Part shown: piece after piece, positions 1 to 13,059 of the stretch
Layout of the letters: each line of letters starts with the position of its first letter
Position numbering within the stretch: the first letter of the stretch is position 1
Assembly: GCF_000003815.2 (NCBI RefSeq)
Contig: NC_049980.1
Span: forward strand, 20,516,574-20,547,177
Source of the DNA: Branchiostoma floridae
Taxonomy: Eukaryota; Chordata; Leptocardii; Amphioxiformes; Branchiostomatidae
Direction: 5' to 3'
Length of the DNA stretch: 30,604 nt
Position numbers and translations under genes: made by a program
The notes under the pieces: model-generated
What the model saw: only the letters and a program-made list of their open reading frames with translations
Database searches by the model: none
What the model was told of the DNA's origin: nothing

Positions 1-1311
1 GATTATGATTAACAACTAAGGAGAAATAACACTCGGTAGAAAAAAGCTTAACTGTTTCATTAGCTATAGCTCAATTTGTTTTTGAGACATTTACTGAATC
101 TTCTGTATTCCTTGAAGATTTGAGGAGCAAAATTTGTTTTCTGGAGCTACTGTTCTTCCGATTTAATTACATGTACAATACATGATGGTCTTACCATTTC
201 ATCCCAGCCAGTGTTCATTACTCTTTGTTGTCATCAAACAAGCTGGTATTTGATGTTGAATTGGACTGTTTTCATACACGGGACTCTATGCTGGTAGCTG
301 TTTTTACGTACTTGTCCATGGACAGAGATGCCGTCAATATTATGTTTATTGTCTCTGGGGTAGTAATGTTCCAGCACTAAGCTTACAACATATGACTCCC
401 CTTGGGCGTTACTGTGCTTATTGATTACTCAATGGAGTCTACATGTTGCCACTTTGAGCAATGAATAGGTTTTCAATTCTAGGCCTGATGTTTTTGTTTC
501 CCAGACATTAGAGGTAGACATTTTAATCATCCTGGCAGGTTGAAATGATAAGATAACCCTTGTTAGGGGAATGGGTCTTAATTAGAGGATCCATCATTTG
601 GTGATTTCTCCCTGGACTTGTTATACCTGGTTATGGGATCCAATTTGTGTGGTACCTTTTAACAACTGCAGTTTTAACCAACAGAAATGGGATTCCATGG
701 AAAATGCAATTTACATGTAGATGGATCACTTATTTTAGTTAAGACTTAAGTTGGTAGTCAGACAGTACAATTTTTTCGTCACATTTCCTGATGTGAAACC
801 TACAGAATTTACCCGTGAAGTAGAGCATGTTGATCGAATATTTTTGGTTGATGGGCTGCCGTCAAATTAGAGACATGATGCGGGTCAATTTCATCTTCAG
901 TTTCTGTTGATTACACTCTCTGATTGGTACATGTATATTGGGAATGCTTTGCTTGTGGTTATCCAAGCTAGTCATCAAAATAGATGATCCTCAAAACATA
1001 CAAGAAATAGGCACATATAGGTACATGAGTATTTGTGAAAGATCAGAGATCCCCAAAAGTCATCGGGGTTTATATAGCAGTGTTGCACTCCCCATGCTCT
1101 AACCATTCTCCCCCTTTCCCAGGAGAGCAGATTCTATGACAAGCATAAAATTCAGATTGACCAGTGACGCTACATGGGGCTACAGTCTTAAACTGTGACC
1201 CTCCTCAATGAGCCTGAGACACAATTATTTTCAATTAAGAGTTTTTCTAGATCTCGGCACTGTCTTTTTTCAGCGTCTAAACAGAAATTTAATTTTTGTA
1301 CTTCTTCAACT

Positions 1312-1331
1312 AGATGTCAGGCCTGACATCT
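1312..1331. repeat. Perfect 20-bp palindrome
   Basis: AGATGTCAGGCCTGACATCT reads identically on both strands with no spacer. The flanking bases do not extend the symmetry. It could be a dimeric protein binding site or the tip of a decayed foldback element. Related half-sites (GGTGTCAGTGGTGTCAGG) follow directly at about 1338-1356. Confidence 0.85.
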
Positions 1332-3250
1332 TTGCCCAGGTGTCAGTGGTGTCAGGAAAAAAGTGTGTCTAAATTTGGCCCTAGAATACCTCATTTAAAA
1401 AAAATGATTATGTAAAACTCCACACTGTGGAAGGAGGAAGATCCACAACACACCCCCCCCCAGCTATGTTGTTCCCACACAATTTTTTTCCCAGAAAAGC
1501 AAGTGCATTTTTGCATGTTACTTCATATTTCAAATGAGCCATATCTTTTATACCACAGGTAGCCATTTTGAGAACTGGCATCCAAGTCCTTTAGGCCTTT
1601 ATATGACAATGAAGCTCAGGCATCCATCCAATTGATGTTTGCTATGCCTGGATAAATCTGGAGCTTACTTTCCAACGTTTCCAATGATATTCATCTCTTC
1701 TTCGCTCGCTTTTGGCCTTTTTCAATTTATCTCTAATCCGAAACGCTTTCAGAGTCCCCAAATACCCCCAGTGTCATATAAGTGATCTACTCTCCATATT
1801 CCCCCTGGTGGCCATCCTATCTTGAAGGTGATATATTTTACTGGCGTGTCACTGTCGTTCATCTTCTTTGTCATTAAAAGCAGGGACTGATATCAATCTT
1901 GTCCTCCATCATGTCATGAGAGGTGACAGGTAATACCTGCTGATATTCCACAAACCTTCCCCTGTGGCATCTGTCTTTCCTAAGGAGACTTCAGCATTTG
2001 ATGTTTTGAGTTATTCCACGGCTTATTTCTCACGATTTGTATTCAGTAGTGTTCAATGAGACAAAATCATGACATGTATTAATTTTGATATTAGAACTCC
2101 TCCTAGACTAGAGTATAGTCTTCATAGACTTTTCTGTACCGGTGCCCACCCCTAGTCAGACACCTTACCTGTCTTATTTATTTCTCGAGGTGATTGAAAC
2201 AAAGTCTATATTACTATACTTTCTATTTGGTGGTAATTCATTTTTTCATCTTGGTATGAATCATTGGTAATAAAACTTAATTTCTGCTTCCTTGCTGCAC
2301 TGTTTTCTTCCATACCTTAAGAAGAAAAAAATGTGATTTCTGAAATAGATGTCGTGCAATGCAACTTAAGAATAAAAGAAACACAGCATTTCTGCAGTAA
2401 TGTTCTTGGTCAAGATTTTGTTTTAGTGTCCCCTGGTACATTTCTCACTACTGTCAGCAATCTATGAGTATGAATATAACAGAGGATGTGGTTTGCTAGA
2501 TCTATTGTATCTGCTGTGATATGTATTCATATTTGATGAGAGTTGAATAGCAACAGGTTGACCATCCCATGGGAGGTGGGTAGGTATGCACAAGCAATTA
2601 TCTGCCTGAGTTGTTCCTGCAGCAATACCCACCCTCAGGACTGAACATCACCCTGTTTTACTGATACACTATCAGAATGGTATTCAATATTTATAGGCAT
2701 TAAAGATGCATGGCAGCACTTCAACAGGTTAGTCTATTGGGAGGGCTTTAGGGAAATAACTGCTCACTTGTCAGCATTTCTTTACCTCCTATAAATACAA
2801 ATCATTCAATGAAATTTCATTAAATTCTCTTTTGTAAGATGTTACTTAGGAGAATTTTAGAGATAATGTTGAATAATATATGGTTTTGACAGTCTAATTT
2901 TTGCCCTTACCCGTATATTGAATAGGAAGACCTCATGTCACTGTTAGATAATCATCTGTTGTGCAGAAGATTAAAAAAACAAAACATAGAAAATGTTACC
3001 TTGAAATATACTGGACAGAAAGAACAATATGTTTGTTTGTAAATAGGTGGAGTATTACCATTGATGGCATTTATTAAGTGCTGTTCAATTAGTTATTTTT
3101 TTTTACTACATCTTGTGCATACATCTACAAGTAGGCAAATATATCCACGATTGTTTATACCGTAGAACCAATAGTGTAAATGACATGCTAAACCCTTTAT
3201 GTTGATGTATCCATACCTATAGATATCCATATATATGTGTTTAGTTGTAC

Positions 3251-3334
3251 TGTAAGTAGTTGTTATACATGTAGACCTTACGAAAGTCGCTGTACTTTTG
3301 TCGTGTCAATAAAGATTATAAAGATTATTATCAT
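3251..3334 (+). mobile_element. Possible retroelement 3' tail (AATAAAGATTAT-type)
   Basis: The segment ends in AATAAAG followed by short ATTATAAAGATTATTATC-like repeats. Such a polyadenylation-like motif running into a simple-repeat tail is typical of 3' ends of non-LTR retrotransposons. No open reading frame for reverse transcriptase lies upstream, so at most this is a 5'-truncated copy. It could equally be an ordinary polyadenylation signal of an unannotated transcript. Confidence 0.25.
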
Positions 3335-3740
3335 CTTACCTGTAAATTGTACAGTGTTCACAGACAATCATCTGCTTTCTCAAACTCAAATACCTCTGCT
3401 GTTATCATCTTATTCTTAATTTCCCACTTGAAATGTACTTCAGTTATCTACTTCATATAGTCTCTTTCAGGTATCAGTTGAAAGCTATTATAGTATTCCT
3501 TAAAGGACATTCTCTATTGTGGTTATTGTTCATTATCCTTGCCTGCACAGAGTACAAAATTCTATTTTGAGTTGATATGATAAAAGCAGCATTTATACAC
3601 CTTGTAAGCTAATAAGAAGCTCTACCTGCTGATTATAATAAACAGAGCAGGTAAACTTCCAGACACCCTCTGTCTATTAGAATATGCTGGCTGTTGTCCT
3701 ATATGTCATCATTTTCTGTCCTGCACATTTTGTTTCCCAG

Positions 3741-3792
3741 CAAACCCATGTCTTTTACAAGATGTCCGTGACGGACAAAGACAGTTGTGCCT
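3741..3792 (+). CDS. Candidate alternative first coding exon of CYRI
   Basis: A pyrimidine-rich acceptor ending CCCAG at 3740 and a strong GTAAGT donor at 3793 bracket a 52-bp segment. It contains an ATG at 3762 with A at -3, encoding MSVTDKDSCA and leaving one spare base. The first recognised CYRI exon has an acceptor at 5525 and 14 bases ahead of its ATG. One plus two bases complete a codon, and no stop intervenes, so the splice reads MSVTDKDSCACISGG directly into MGNLLKVL. If used, the myristoylatable glycine 2 of the standard product would become internal. The exon could instead be purely 5' untranslated with the standard ATG used by leaky scanning, or not be an exon at all. Seen: splice motifs and phase. 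Inferred: usage. Confidence 0.35.
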
Positions 3793-3823
3793 GTAAGTAC
3801 GCATCCCTTCCAAGCCTGCCTCC

Positions 3824-4147
3824 TGCATGTGATCATCCTTTCATGCCAGGCCAGCCGCTTGTACAAATGTATGTACATGTATCAAGCAATGATCCTGGCA
3901 TACTGGCCTGTAATCTGTTCTTCTTGCTGCAGTACTGCTTACCAGCCAATCAATTTGTGCCTCCTGACTGTAAACAGTGATGTGATTGGCTCTTACTTCC
4001 CATCCAATAGCAAGAAGGAGACTGTTTGATTGGCTGGTGGCTGGCGAATGCTAGCCCAGTCAGAAGGATAGAACACAGGGTGGTATGCCAGGGCTGCTGC
4101 TTGATGTATACAAGTGGCAGGCCTGGCATGAGAAGATGCATGTGAAT
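3824..4147. repeat. Foldback (MITE-like) inverted-repeat element
   Basis: The left arm (about 3824-3904) and the reverse complement of the right arm (about 4082-4147) share blocks in the same order: CATGCCAGGCC, GCC(G/A)CTTGTA, ATCAAGCA and CCTGGCATAC. The interior also pairs in part: ACCAGCCAATCAA near 3940 recurs inverted near 4027-4040. There is no transposase frame, so it would be a nonautonomous foldback element. Target-site duplications were not resolved. It begins just after the candidate alternative CYRI exon, inside the presumed first intron. Confidence 0.6.
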
Positions 4148-5525
4148 GGATTGGAGCAAGTGAAGTGTTCTCTCCAGAAATTGGAACTTGTTACATCAGA
4201 CGGTGATGTTTCATTATCAATGTTTCTGTAGAAGCTTGCATTCTGCATGGGAATAGATAAGATGATATGAAGGTCCACATTTTTTTCAACGCAATAAAAG
4301 ATGTTACCCAAGAATTCTCAAATCTCTATACATGTATTTTAATTGAAGACTGAAGGTATGTACATATTGTCTTCTGTGCTCTGTTGTTATTTTATGAATT
4401 CAGGTAAATCAATGCCTAAGAAGGTTTCATGTCATGAATAGACTTTGTTGAAAGATAAATTTGTAGAGCAATATGAATATCTCTATTACACATGTATGTA
4501 TGTAATTCCTTTTCCTATGTAAGACATATGTTGCCATTATATGAAATAGTTGCCTGTACTTATAAGAAGTGTGAGATAGGAAAAGAATTTCTGGGGAGAA
4601 CATGTTTCAGACTGAGGCCCATCTGTGACTTGTGATGCGTTGGTGAACTCTACCTTCAGTGCCTGTCCCTGTCTACCCCACATCTGCTCTGTGCCATGTG
4701 CAACAAATGTGCTCGATCCTATATGCCTGTAGCTACATGTAGCATGATCGGTTGAACTTATGTTTTGCATCTTTTTTTCTAAGTACATGTAATGATGCTG
4801 CTAGCTTCTTTTCGTAACTGCATTGCTGGGCAACACTGCTGGTGTATGATGTGTGTGTATGCAATGTGAAGGCAATGATATAGTAAGTCAAATATAACAT
4901 GTTGGGTCATAGTTGTTTTGGTTTCTCTTGTTATGTGTACCATAATTGTACCATTTCATAGGTAAACATTAACATAAAACCATACTTACTGGAAATAGCA
5001 AATCAGACATTATTGTATTTAAACATAGATATTACAAGAAAGGAATTTTTTATTGTTTGGCTATTGCAATACTGTTACTGTTTGACTAAATCTTCATGTA
5101 ACAGGGAAGGACCAAACAAAAGAGCAGTGCTCCATCTAGAGTCCAGTAGAAAAGCATGGAGAAATGAAGTCTACTGCAGAAACTTTTTGTTACTCCTTGC
5201 ATGTTTTTTCTTTTTCCCTGAAGAAGGATTTTATTGTGGTGGTTTGTTCTATGTTTTATAGCCAGAGGAGGTCATACAACCATCCCAGCATTCCTTGCAA
5301 TATTCATTCCACAAGACACATCTCAGATACTAGCAACAATTGTAAGGACTTTTCATGCTGCCTTTGACAGTGCAGGAACTGGTACAATTTGATAGATTGT
5401 CTTCTCTTTCATTTTCAAAAGACTTCAGTAGTCCATGAGACTGTCAATGCAACTTTTTTGTATGCTAAACACTAGTAGACTTTTGATGCTCTATTTTATT
5501 GCAATACTGTCTCTGTGTTCTTCAG
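4148..5525. other. Noncoding, presumed CYRI first intron or 5' UTR
   Basis: No coding exon is supported. The block is AT-rich with scattered ACATGTA copies (near 4328, 4490, 4735 and 4783). It ends in the acceptor CTTCAG at 5520-5525 used by the first recognised CYRI coding exon, so at least one upstream transcribed exon must exist. I see no clear promoter motif here. Confidence 0.6.
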
Positions 5526-5539
5526 GTATCTCAGGCGGA

Positions 5540-8500
5540 ATGGGAAACCTTCTGAAGGTTCTGTCCAAGGATGATAACACACCAAAGGTGGACATCTTCC
5601 TGGACTTTGAAAGTAAGTCATTCTTGTTAACATGTCTGCAAAGCATCAGAAACTGTGTTCTAACAACTTTGTTTTGTTCAACTCCAAGGACAAATGTATG
5701 ATCCAACTAAATGTATGAAGTTCTGTGATATACTATGTTAGCTACCCAACACGGATTAACATTCAGTAACTATACATGAGACTGAAAGTAAAGCTTTGAT
5801 CCTTCAGGATGCTCTCGGCTCCCCTCATGCAAGAATCATGGTTAGGCTGAAGAGGGTGATTATTTGTAATGATGAAATTTCCAGATCTCTGAGTGCTTTG
5901 GCCATGGCCAGGTAGTCTTATATAAACCTCATATATACAGTGGTTCCATCATGAAAAGTGATGATACTAATATTACTTAAACAGTTCCTGGCACATGTGC
6001 TCAAACAGAAAGTTGACTAGGAGGGGCCCTATTTGCCTGGACAAAGAAGTTTGTGTAACACAGTCTAAACAGAATTCAAGGTTTTGGCAAGCTCTGTGGT
6101 CACTGATGCAAGTATATTTCCAGATGCACAGGACAAAGCATCAGTGTTTAGTAGTAGGAATCAGTGCAGTTTGGCATTGGAGAGGCTTTTTGATGTTTTG
6201 TTTGCTTGCATCTCTTGAATTTTAAATTTATTCATTGTGTACCAAACCAGTTTTTCACAATCAGTTCACCCTCACACACTCAGGACGGACCCTTACCCAT
6301 TTTAATAGGTACATTATATGGTGGGTTCTTCAAGGTACCCAAGCCGTGCTTCAAATGTAGGACCTAATAGTCTAAAGGACTGTAACCCTTTCTGTTGTCA
6401 TACAAGTCAGATGAGTGACAACAGCCAAGATTCTAACTCCTTATCTACAGACCCAAAGGGAGGGCTACTCACTCACTAGACCTCGCATGTTATGGCCAAG
6501 GCTGTTCTGATTATAGATGCTTGTGTGTTTTTCCAGATGCCCAGCCCACAGAGTCGGAGCATGAGGTTCACCAGGTGGTAGAGAGAGTGCTGTCCACTTC
6601 ACATGGGCTGCTGATAGAGCTGCAGCAGTACAAGGGAGCTGACAATGAAATCAGAGAGGTAGGAGTTGGGTAGACACTTGCAGGAATAGTAATACAGTTG
6701 TATCCAGTATTTGATTAAACTGAGGTAGAAGTGCCATACACAGCTGGGGGTAACAGTTGGCTAGCCTTCATATTTCCAGGCAGCTCTGTATAGCGGGTCC
6801 ACGCTGATGAGGTTATCTTGCACACTTTGTTCTTCTGGACACACTCCATCCAAGATTCAGTCTACCTCTGCCTCTGTTGTCTGGCAACTGCCATCTCATA
6901 ATGATCTGAACATTAAGGTTGTGAACAATATGTAGTTGATATTGTATGTGTTTGGTTTAATTTTTGGTCTTGTTTTTTGTAAGGGGGGGGGGTAATTGAA
7001 CCCATGATCTTCAGTTCTTCTTATTGTAGGCACGAACGATTGATGTTTTTTTTTTTTTTTGTCAATATTTCCTCAGGCCATATCCAACCCCAGCAGAGAC
7101 GACCTCCAGGAGAAGGCATGGAGAGCTGTCTGTCCTTCTGTTATCAAACTTAAAAAGTACTACGAGTATTCCACAGAGTTAGGTGAGTTAAGGTGCACCA
7201 TACGTATCACCGTCTGTCACACGACTGGCACCCTGTCAACCATCAACAAAATACAAAATTGTGCACTTGTGAATAAGATTGGTAAATGACAACCACGTAC
7301 AGTATTCACATGGACTGATGTTGAGTTGTGTAGTGAATTAAGAACTTTGTTATATAAATAGTCCATTCGTTTGCAACAGTTTACGGTAATCTTAATTTGG
7401 ACATAACTTTTACCTGGAACCTACATGCACATGAAAACTTTGATATTTGGAATTGAGGCCTGCATTGCTGTACCATTTGGTATGCTATCTGTATGTTATT
7501 ACCAGAAGGAAGAATCAATACTTAACTAGTGTTGTATCATGACTTTGTGTTGAGTGCAAAGGTGTTCAGGGACATAATCTTCCAGGAAACTTCCAGGGCA
7601 TTTTCAACACACTCTGCTAACATGCTCTGACACATTATCCCTCACAGTTTGAGAGACGAATTTCACCAAAGGATCTGTTTGGGTTTTGTTTTTCAGAAAA
7701 TGTTTTACCACAGCTGTTGCAAGCGTTGTGTTCGGGGCCCTACACACCTACCCAGCACCTGGAGAGACAACAGGCTCTGGCTAAACAGTTCGCTGAGATT
7801 CTACATTTTACCTTGAAGTTTGACGACCTGAAGGTGAGTCCGGTTGGAGTCTTTTATGTCCAACCTTTGCATATGAAATAGCCCAACAATCTGATCGTGA
7901 AGAGTAGGGATTGCCAAGTATGCTTGGCTAAAAACTGAGCCGTAGCAAAGCCGCAATTCAACACTAGCTAAAATGTACTTGAAGAAGCGTCAGTGAACAT
8001 TGAGCATGATGAAAAATGTTTTGGTAACTTGTCAGCTGCCTCTATCATATGATATTATACACATACACCCTAGGTTGGCAATCTTATCCTGCATTATGAA
8101 ATGTATTTCTTTTTCAAAGTATATAAGTGCATGTGTGGAGTTGGTAACAAGAACATATGTAAGATCTATAGAATTCTATCTATAATCACATAACTGTACA
8201 GCCTGCAGTGTACATGACATGCATGTACATGTATAGCACTATTCATAATGGAGAAAACACTAGACCGTTAAAACAGCATGTATTGACCGGAGGTTCAACG
8301 CAATTTTCTGTACGCTGTGCAGATGATGACCCCATCCATACAGAATGACTTCAGTTACTACAGAAGAACACTCAGCAGAATGAAGATGAACAGCCAGTAC
8401 AAGGTACATGTATGTGCACATTAAAGAAAATGTTTTTTGTGTGCAGCACCACCTAACTCTTGATGCTTGAACTGCACCTCATACCACATCCTGCAGACAT

Positions 8501-10410
8501 TGCCACATTGTATATGAACATGTGTAACAGTAGTACTTCCTTGTGTGTTATGACTGAATGAACTTCTCAGCACATCAATATTTGTTGATGTGTATGGATT
8601 GTTCAACCAAAAATACTTTTTGAGAATCCTTGCAAAGCACATTTTGGCGAGGCCTTGGCGGCAGAGCCTAGTTCACCCCATTTGTATGTTAATGCCCTTC
8701 TCTCCTCTCTCCCACAGGATGGGGTGGGCAGTGTGTTTGAGGTGTCCAGTGAAGTTGCCAACAGAATGTCCCTGTTTTATGCAGAGGCCACACCCATGCT
8801 CAAAACACTGAGCGAGGCCACCACCAGATTTGTGTCGGAGGTAAGGTTTTGTTCCCAACTTGTCTGCAAAACTCCTGGATGGGATGTTTGCAGAAGCATA
8901 TTTCCTACAGAGGAGGAATTGATATGTACAATGTTGTTGTACTGTATATATCAGAAGAAGCCTTCAAGAAGGTATTAGTCTAGGCATTGATTTTTCACTT
9001 ATGCTACGGTTTATTTGTCAATGAACTGTGGAATTTGATGTGACCCTTTTAGTGTTGCTGTACTTTTGTGTCATATCCTTAAAGTTTCTGGGCTGTCTGG
9101 GCTGTTTCAGAACAAACATCTACCCATCGAGAACACAACTGACTGCCTCAGCACAATGGCAGCGGTGTGTAAGGTCATGTTGGAAACACCGTAAGTATAC
9201 ACGGGGTCTAGATCCAACATTTTCTTTGTGACAGCAGTTTGTACCTTTCTTATCAACAAAATTTGTAGAATTTTGTGGCACTACCTGAATTACTGTCTCT
9301 GGTCTCATTTATGCTTAAGGAAGAGTGGAACCCACTTAAGAAAGAGCGTTCAAGTAAACATTACATGAAGTAAGATACATGAATGATTTTTCGTGAGAGA
9401 ACATTCAAAATATCCGCTCTTAGTTCATGGCTCAGGCACACGATCACATGAAGCTGTTTATGCCATCTATCAGTTTAACCATGAGTGCAGATATATATGC
9501 TATAAGCCCACCTGTATGTGTTCCAGGGAGTACTACCAGCGGTTTGAGAATGAGGAGACCATTTTGTTCTGCCTGAGGGTGATGGTTGGGGTCATCATTC
9601 TGTACGACCATGTTCATCCTGTCGGCGCCTTCGCCAAGAAGTCGGGCATCGACGTAAGGAACATTTAACCCTTAGAGCCTTGGTTCAAGTTACTTCTGTT
9701 TTATACTGTTTTAAAAGAATGGCAAATTTTAACATACAGTGCATACATTTGTTTCTGTTTAGAAATATCCAACAATAGTATTAGAGTAGAATATTGTTTA
9801 TAACTGTTCATTGTCACTTGTATATGTTTATACCATGCACTTGCAATTAGCCCTCGGGCATGAACTTGCAAATAAACTTCTGTGTTTATTTTCCCCAGAT
9901 GAAGGGTTGTATCAAGGTTCTCAGGGACCAGCCAGCAAGCAAGGTGGAAGGGCTACTGAACGCCCTCAGGTATGTTAATGAACATCCCACATGGTCATTT
10001 TAGTATCAGAGCATGTCTTGTACATGCACATACTGTAGTGCATCTATATATGTGATAATTCTGCACAGTACTTGCCACATAGCTGCTGATGGCTGAATTG
10101 CTTGGAAATAATTTACATATTAGATAAAACTTGCATCAAAGTTATAGCTTATATGCCATCAACCAAATACACAAACTTAGATCAAAAGCATTGCTGACTT
10201 TGGTTAGTAACATGTGCTTGTACATTGTGGTACCAGCTGATCCAAGATCATTCACAGATGTAAAATCAATGTATTAAGATGTTGCCATTAGAGTTACTCT
10301 CAGAGAAAGAACAGGGGAACATGTTTTGTTTTGTTTTAATATCCAGGTACACAACAAAGCACCTGAATGATGAGAGCACACCCAAGAACATAAGGGCACT
10401 GCTGGCATAG
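5540..10410 (+). CDS. CYRIB: CYRI (FAM49) Rac1-binding regulator of WAVE/Scar, complete
   Basis: Ten coding exons join in phase: 5540-5612, 6537-6658, 7077-7182, 7697-7833, 8323-8403, 8718-8840, 9111-9190, 9527-9653, 9899-9969 and 10347-10410 (TAG). The product is 327 residues, against 324 for human CYRIB. CYRI proteins bind active Rac1 through a DUF1394/CYFIP-related fold and restrain WAVE/Scar-driven actin branching at the membrane. Visible hallmarks are MGNLLKVL with a myristoylatable Gly2, [11 protein letters not shown] placing the two arginines at 160 and 161 as in human [18 protein letters not shown], and the C-terminal [14 protein letters not shown] block. All introns have GT-AG ends. 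The acceptor at 5525 shows that transcription starts upstream. This single gene may be ancestral to vertebrate CYRIA and CYRIB, so the symbol marks the family rather than one paralogue. The introns hold only simple runs such as poly-T at 7047-7060 and a G-run near 6984. Family assignment is very secure. Confidence 0.96.
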
Positions 10411-12006
10411 TGAACACAGAGGCGTGGTGGTGTGTGATATGGAGGAAATATTTTGTACATCAAGTGGTAGAATAAGTTTGTAAAGTCCATATTATTATAA
10501 TAATTGTTGCTTAACTAACTTCTCGGTTACTCCCTGATTTGCAGTGGTATGGTCCAACCAGCCATGAATTTTTTGGTAGACTTGGTCTCTTCCATTTAAA
10601 TGGCGGGGAGAACCGACCAGAGTTGGAATGGAAACCACACGTTCCAATGTTAGCACGACTTCAGTTCAAGTTCTATACAAATACGTGCCTTGTAGAATTC
10701 GTTTTTTCAGGTTGACGTGTGGAAAGTATGGTTTTTACTCTTTCTTTGTGTGATAGCAATGCTGTACTTGTAAAAGGTTTTGACAGACTTTATATGCTGA
10801 TTACTATAATATAAATCCATTTGTACCATGCAATTTTTTCCAAAACGAATGGTGCTGAATTCCTATTAGAGATGGAGTTTTCTTCTGTCCCAGACTGGAT
10901 GTAGTGGGCCACTGCTGTAGGAGCCATGGTAGAAAGCCACCAATATGGCTGGGTCATTCTACAATGTTGCAGAAACTACTGGTACCAGTTGGCCTGTTGG
11001 CTGTTTTGTTGGAATTTTATTATGGTACACAAATTGTTGTTTGAAGGTATGGGTTGGAAACAAGACATTTTGTTAACGTCTATCATAGTGACTTCAACCT
11101 ATACCACTTGTGTAGCAATGTTGTCTTTGAACAGTTTTATTCATTTCAGTTTGGACATCATAAATGTCGTATTGATTCATCTCAACTGGAATGGATGAAA
11201 TTGTTCCAGATGTTGAACTGTTGTTACCACTCTAATCAACACGACTTACCTAATGCATTTGTATGGTATGGCAGCTTGTACTATTCACAACTCCTCATGG
11301 TTTCATAGTCGTGTCGTTCGTGTGAGTATCTCATATATTTATGTACTGTAGCGAGTTCTCCATTGGCTCAAAATCTCAGAGTAATGAGGATGTATTACAC
11401 AAATAGGACTGTGAAATCATTACCCTAATCCCTGCTGTCTCACTGGTACAATTGTGGTATCAGAATGCAGCATAACCAGGGAGAAAGTTAAATTTTGTTT
11501 CTGCAAGTTGCTGCACCACAGAACGGCAAGGAAATCATTCGGTGTGCAGCAAAGTGGTGGAAACTCTTGCACACGACCTTCCATCAAACCCTTGGGGTGC
11601 ACCAATTTATTTTCTTGGTTCTCAAATAAGAATTTAGTACGAGTACAGCATGAAAAACGGCTGTGAAGAATGTCATGAATGTTCGCTCCCTGGAACTGCG
11701 TGCACGAAGCATGTTGAAGAAGTTTAGATGTCCAATCAAATATTAGATACACAGTGGAATTGTTCTTCAAGCTTTTACACTGCATGAGGTCAGTCACTGA
11801 TAAAAGATACTGAATGATCTTTGAAACACCTGGCTGTTCAGAAAATGTATCCAGTTTCTTGAATCACTTTTGTATTGTAAATGTACTAAAGTACAGACTT
11901 TCCATTCATTCTCTGTTTTTATGTGTGGCTTCCAGTTAAGCATTGTTCTTCAAATCTGAGAACCAACTAAATATTTTGATATGTCCCTAGATACAATGAA
12001 TTTAAG

Positions 12007-12012
12007 ATTAAA
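12007..12012 (+). terminator. Candidate CYRI poly(A) signal ATTAAA
   Basis: ATTAAA is the second most common animal polyadenylation hexamer. It lies 1.6 kb past the CYRI stop codon. No canonical AATAAA is closer. The assignment is weak because the hexamer is common by chance. Confidence 0.2.
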
Positions 12013-13059
12013 ACTTCCATATCTAAAAAGTACTTTTTAAAACATGACGGGTAGCAAGCCTAAACATTTTATATTCATAAATCTTAAACATACCATTGTC
12101 TGCAACCTTTGATGCATCTGTACATATCTGACATGGGTCTAATATGTGTTTCACTGTTTGCAGTGTGTCTGGTTGACCTTGTGGAACAAGTGTGTCTCGG
12201 TTGTTGTGAAAAATACCTGCACATTTGATCAAACTAGCAGTATGTGAATCTTTACAGCAATGGCTTGTTCAAAGCAACTGTGGTGCCATTAATTACACAT
12301 TTGTAAGAAAATCCTGAATGTAGATCATGTGAATACACCATGAAGCACTCACAAAACAGATTCTATGTTATGTACGTATATATCAGTAGAATGTACATAC
12401 ATCTGGTAGTCATGCTATCTTACATGTATCCACCAGTGCCATGTCACTTACAAAAAGACAAAATATTCTATGTATGTAAATTTTTCCTCTTATTTGGACA
12501 AAGCTGAAAGTCGTAGAGTAATACATTTTTTGCAGTAGAGTATTATATGAAATATTATATGCAAATGTGATAATTGTAAATCCAGAGATGTGTGGACAGG
12601 GAGTAGAGATTTTACATTGAAAATGTGATATTTGATAAAAACGTTAAGGTGATTGGCCAAAATACAGTGAATTTGTACAAGCTTTGTGTAGTGGGTATTT
12701 TAAGCCCAGATGTCACCTTTGTAAATACTGCGTAGGTTTGTTCCTTAGGGCTTCCTACATTGCACCAGTACAGGTGACAATGGGGATAAATGTAATTTAT
12801 TTCCTGGATGATTCGATGTTTATGACAGGGTTTTCTCTTCTACCATCTCAGCATGCCCCATGCTCAATCTTGCATCATTTGACCTCATTCTAACATTTTT
12901 TTCCTTCATATTAGACATAACTTTGTCAAGATGGTGATTGGCCATATGTTTTGACGGCCATTAATAACAAGATTCCTCCGAATGATGGAATTACAGATAC
13001 TGGGAAAACCCTGGAATAGACTGGTGTTAGGACCTGGTCACATGCGTCATATGATCACC

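Larger units (their letters stand above)
1..3740. other. Noncoding 5' region upstream of CYRI
   Basis: No conserved coding exon was found on either strand. Open frames here are under 100 codons and show no protein family. The DNA is AT-rich, with homopolymer runs such as a C-run near 1448-1457. Several copies of ACATGTA (near 169, 713 and 929) are present, plus a 20-bp palindrome and a possible retroelement tail that are listed separately. It may contain the CYRI promoter and untranslated first exon, but I cannot place either from sequence alone. Confidence 0.6.

Noticed and set aside
3684-3980. 98-codon plus-strand frame as a separate small secreted protein
   Set aside because: The hydrophobic start overlaps a splice acceptor tract and the end runs into a foldback repeat. 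The part that matters is the candidate exon 3741-3792.
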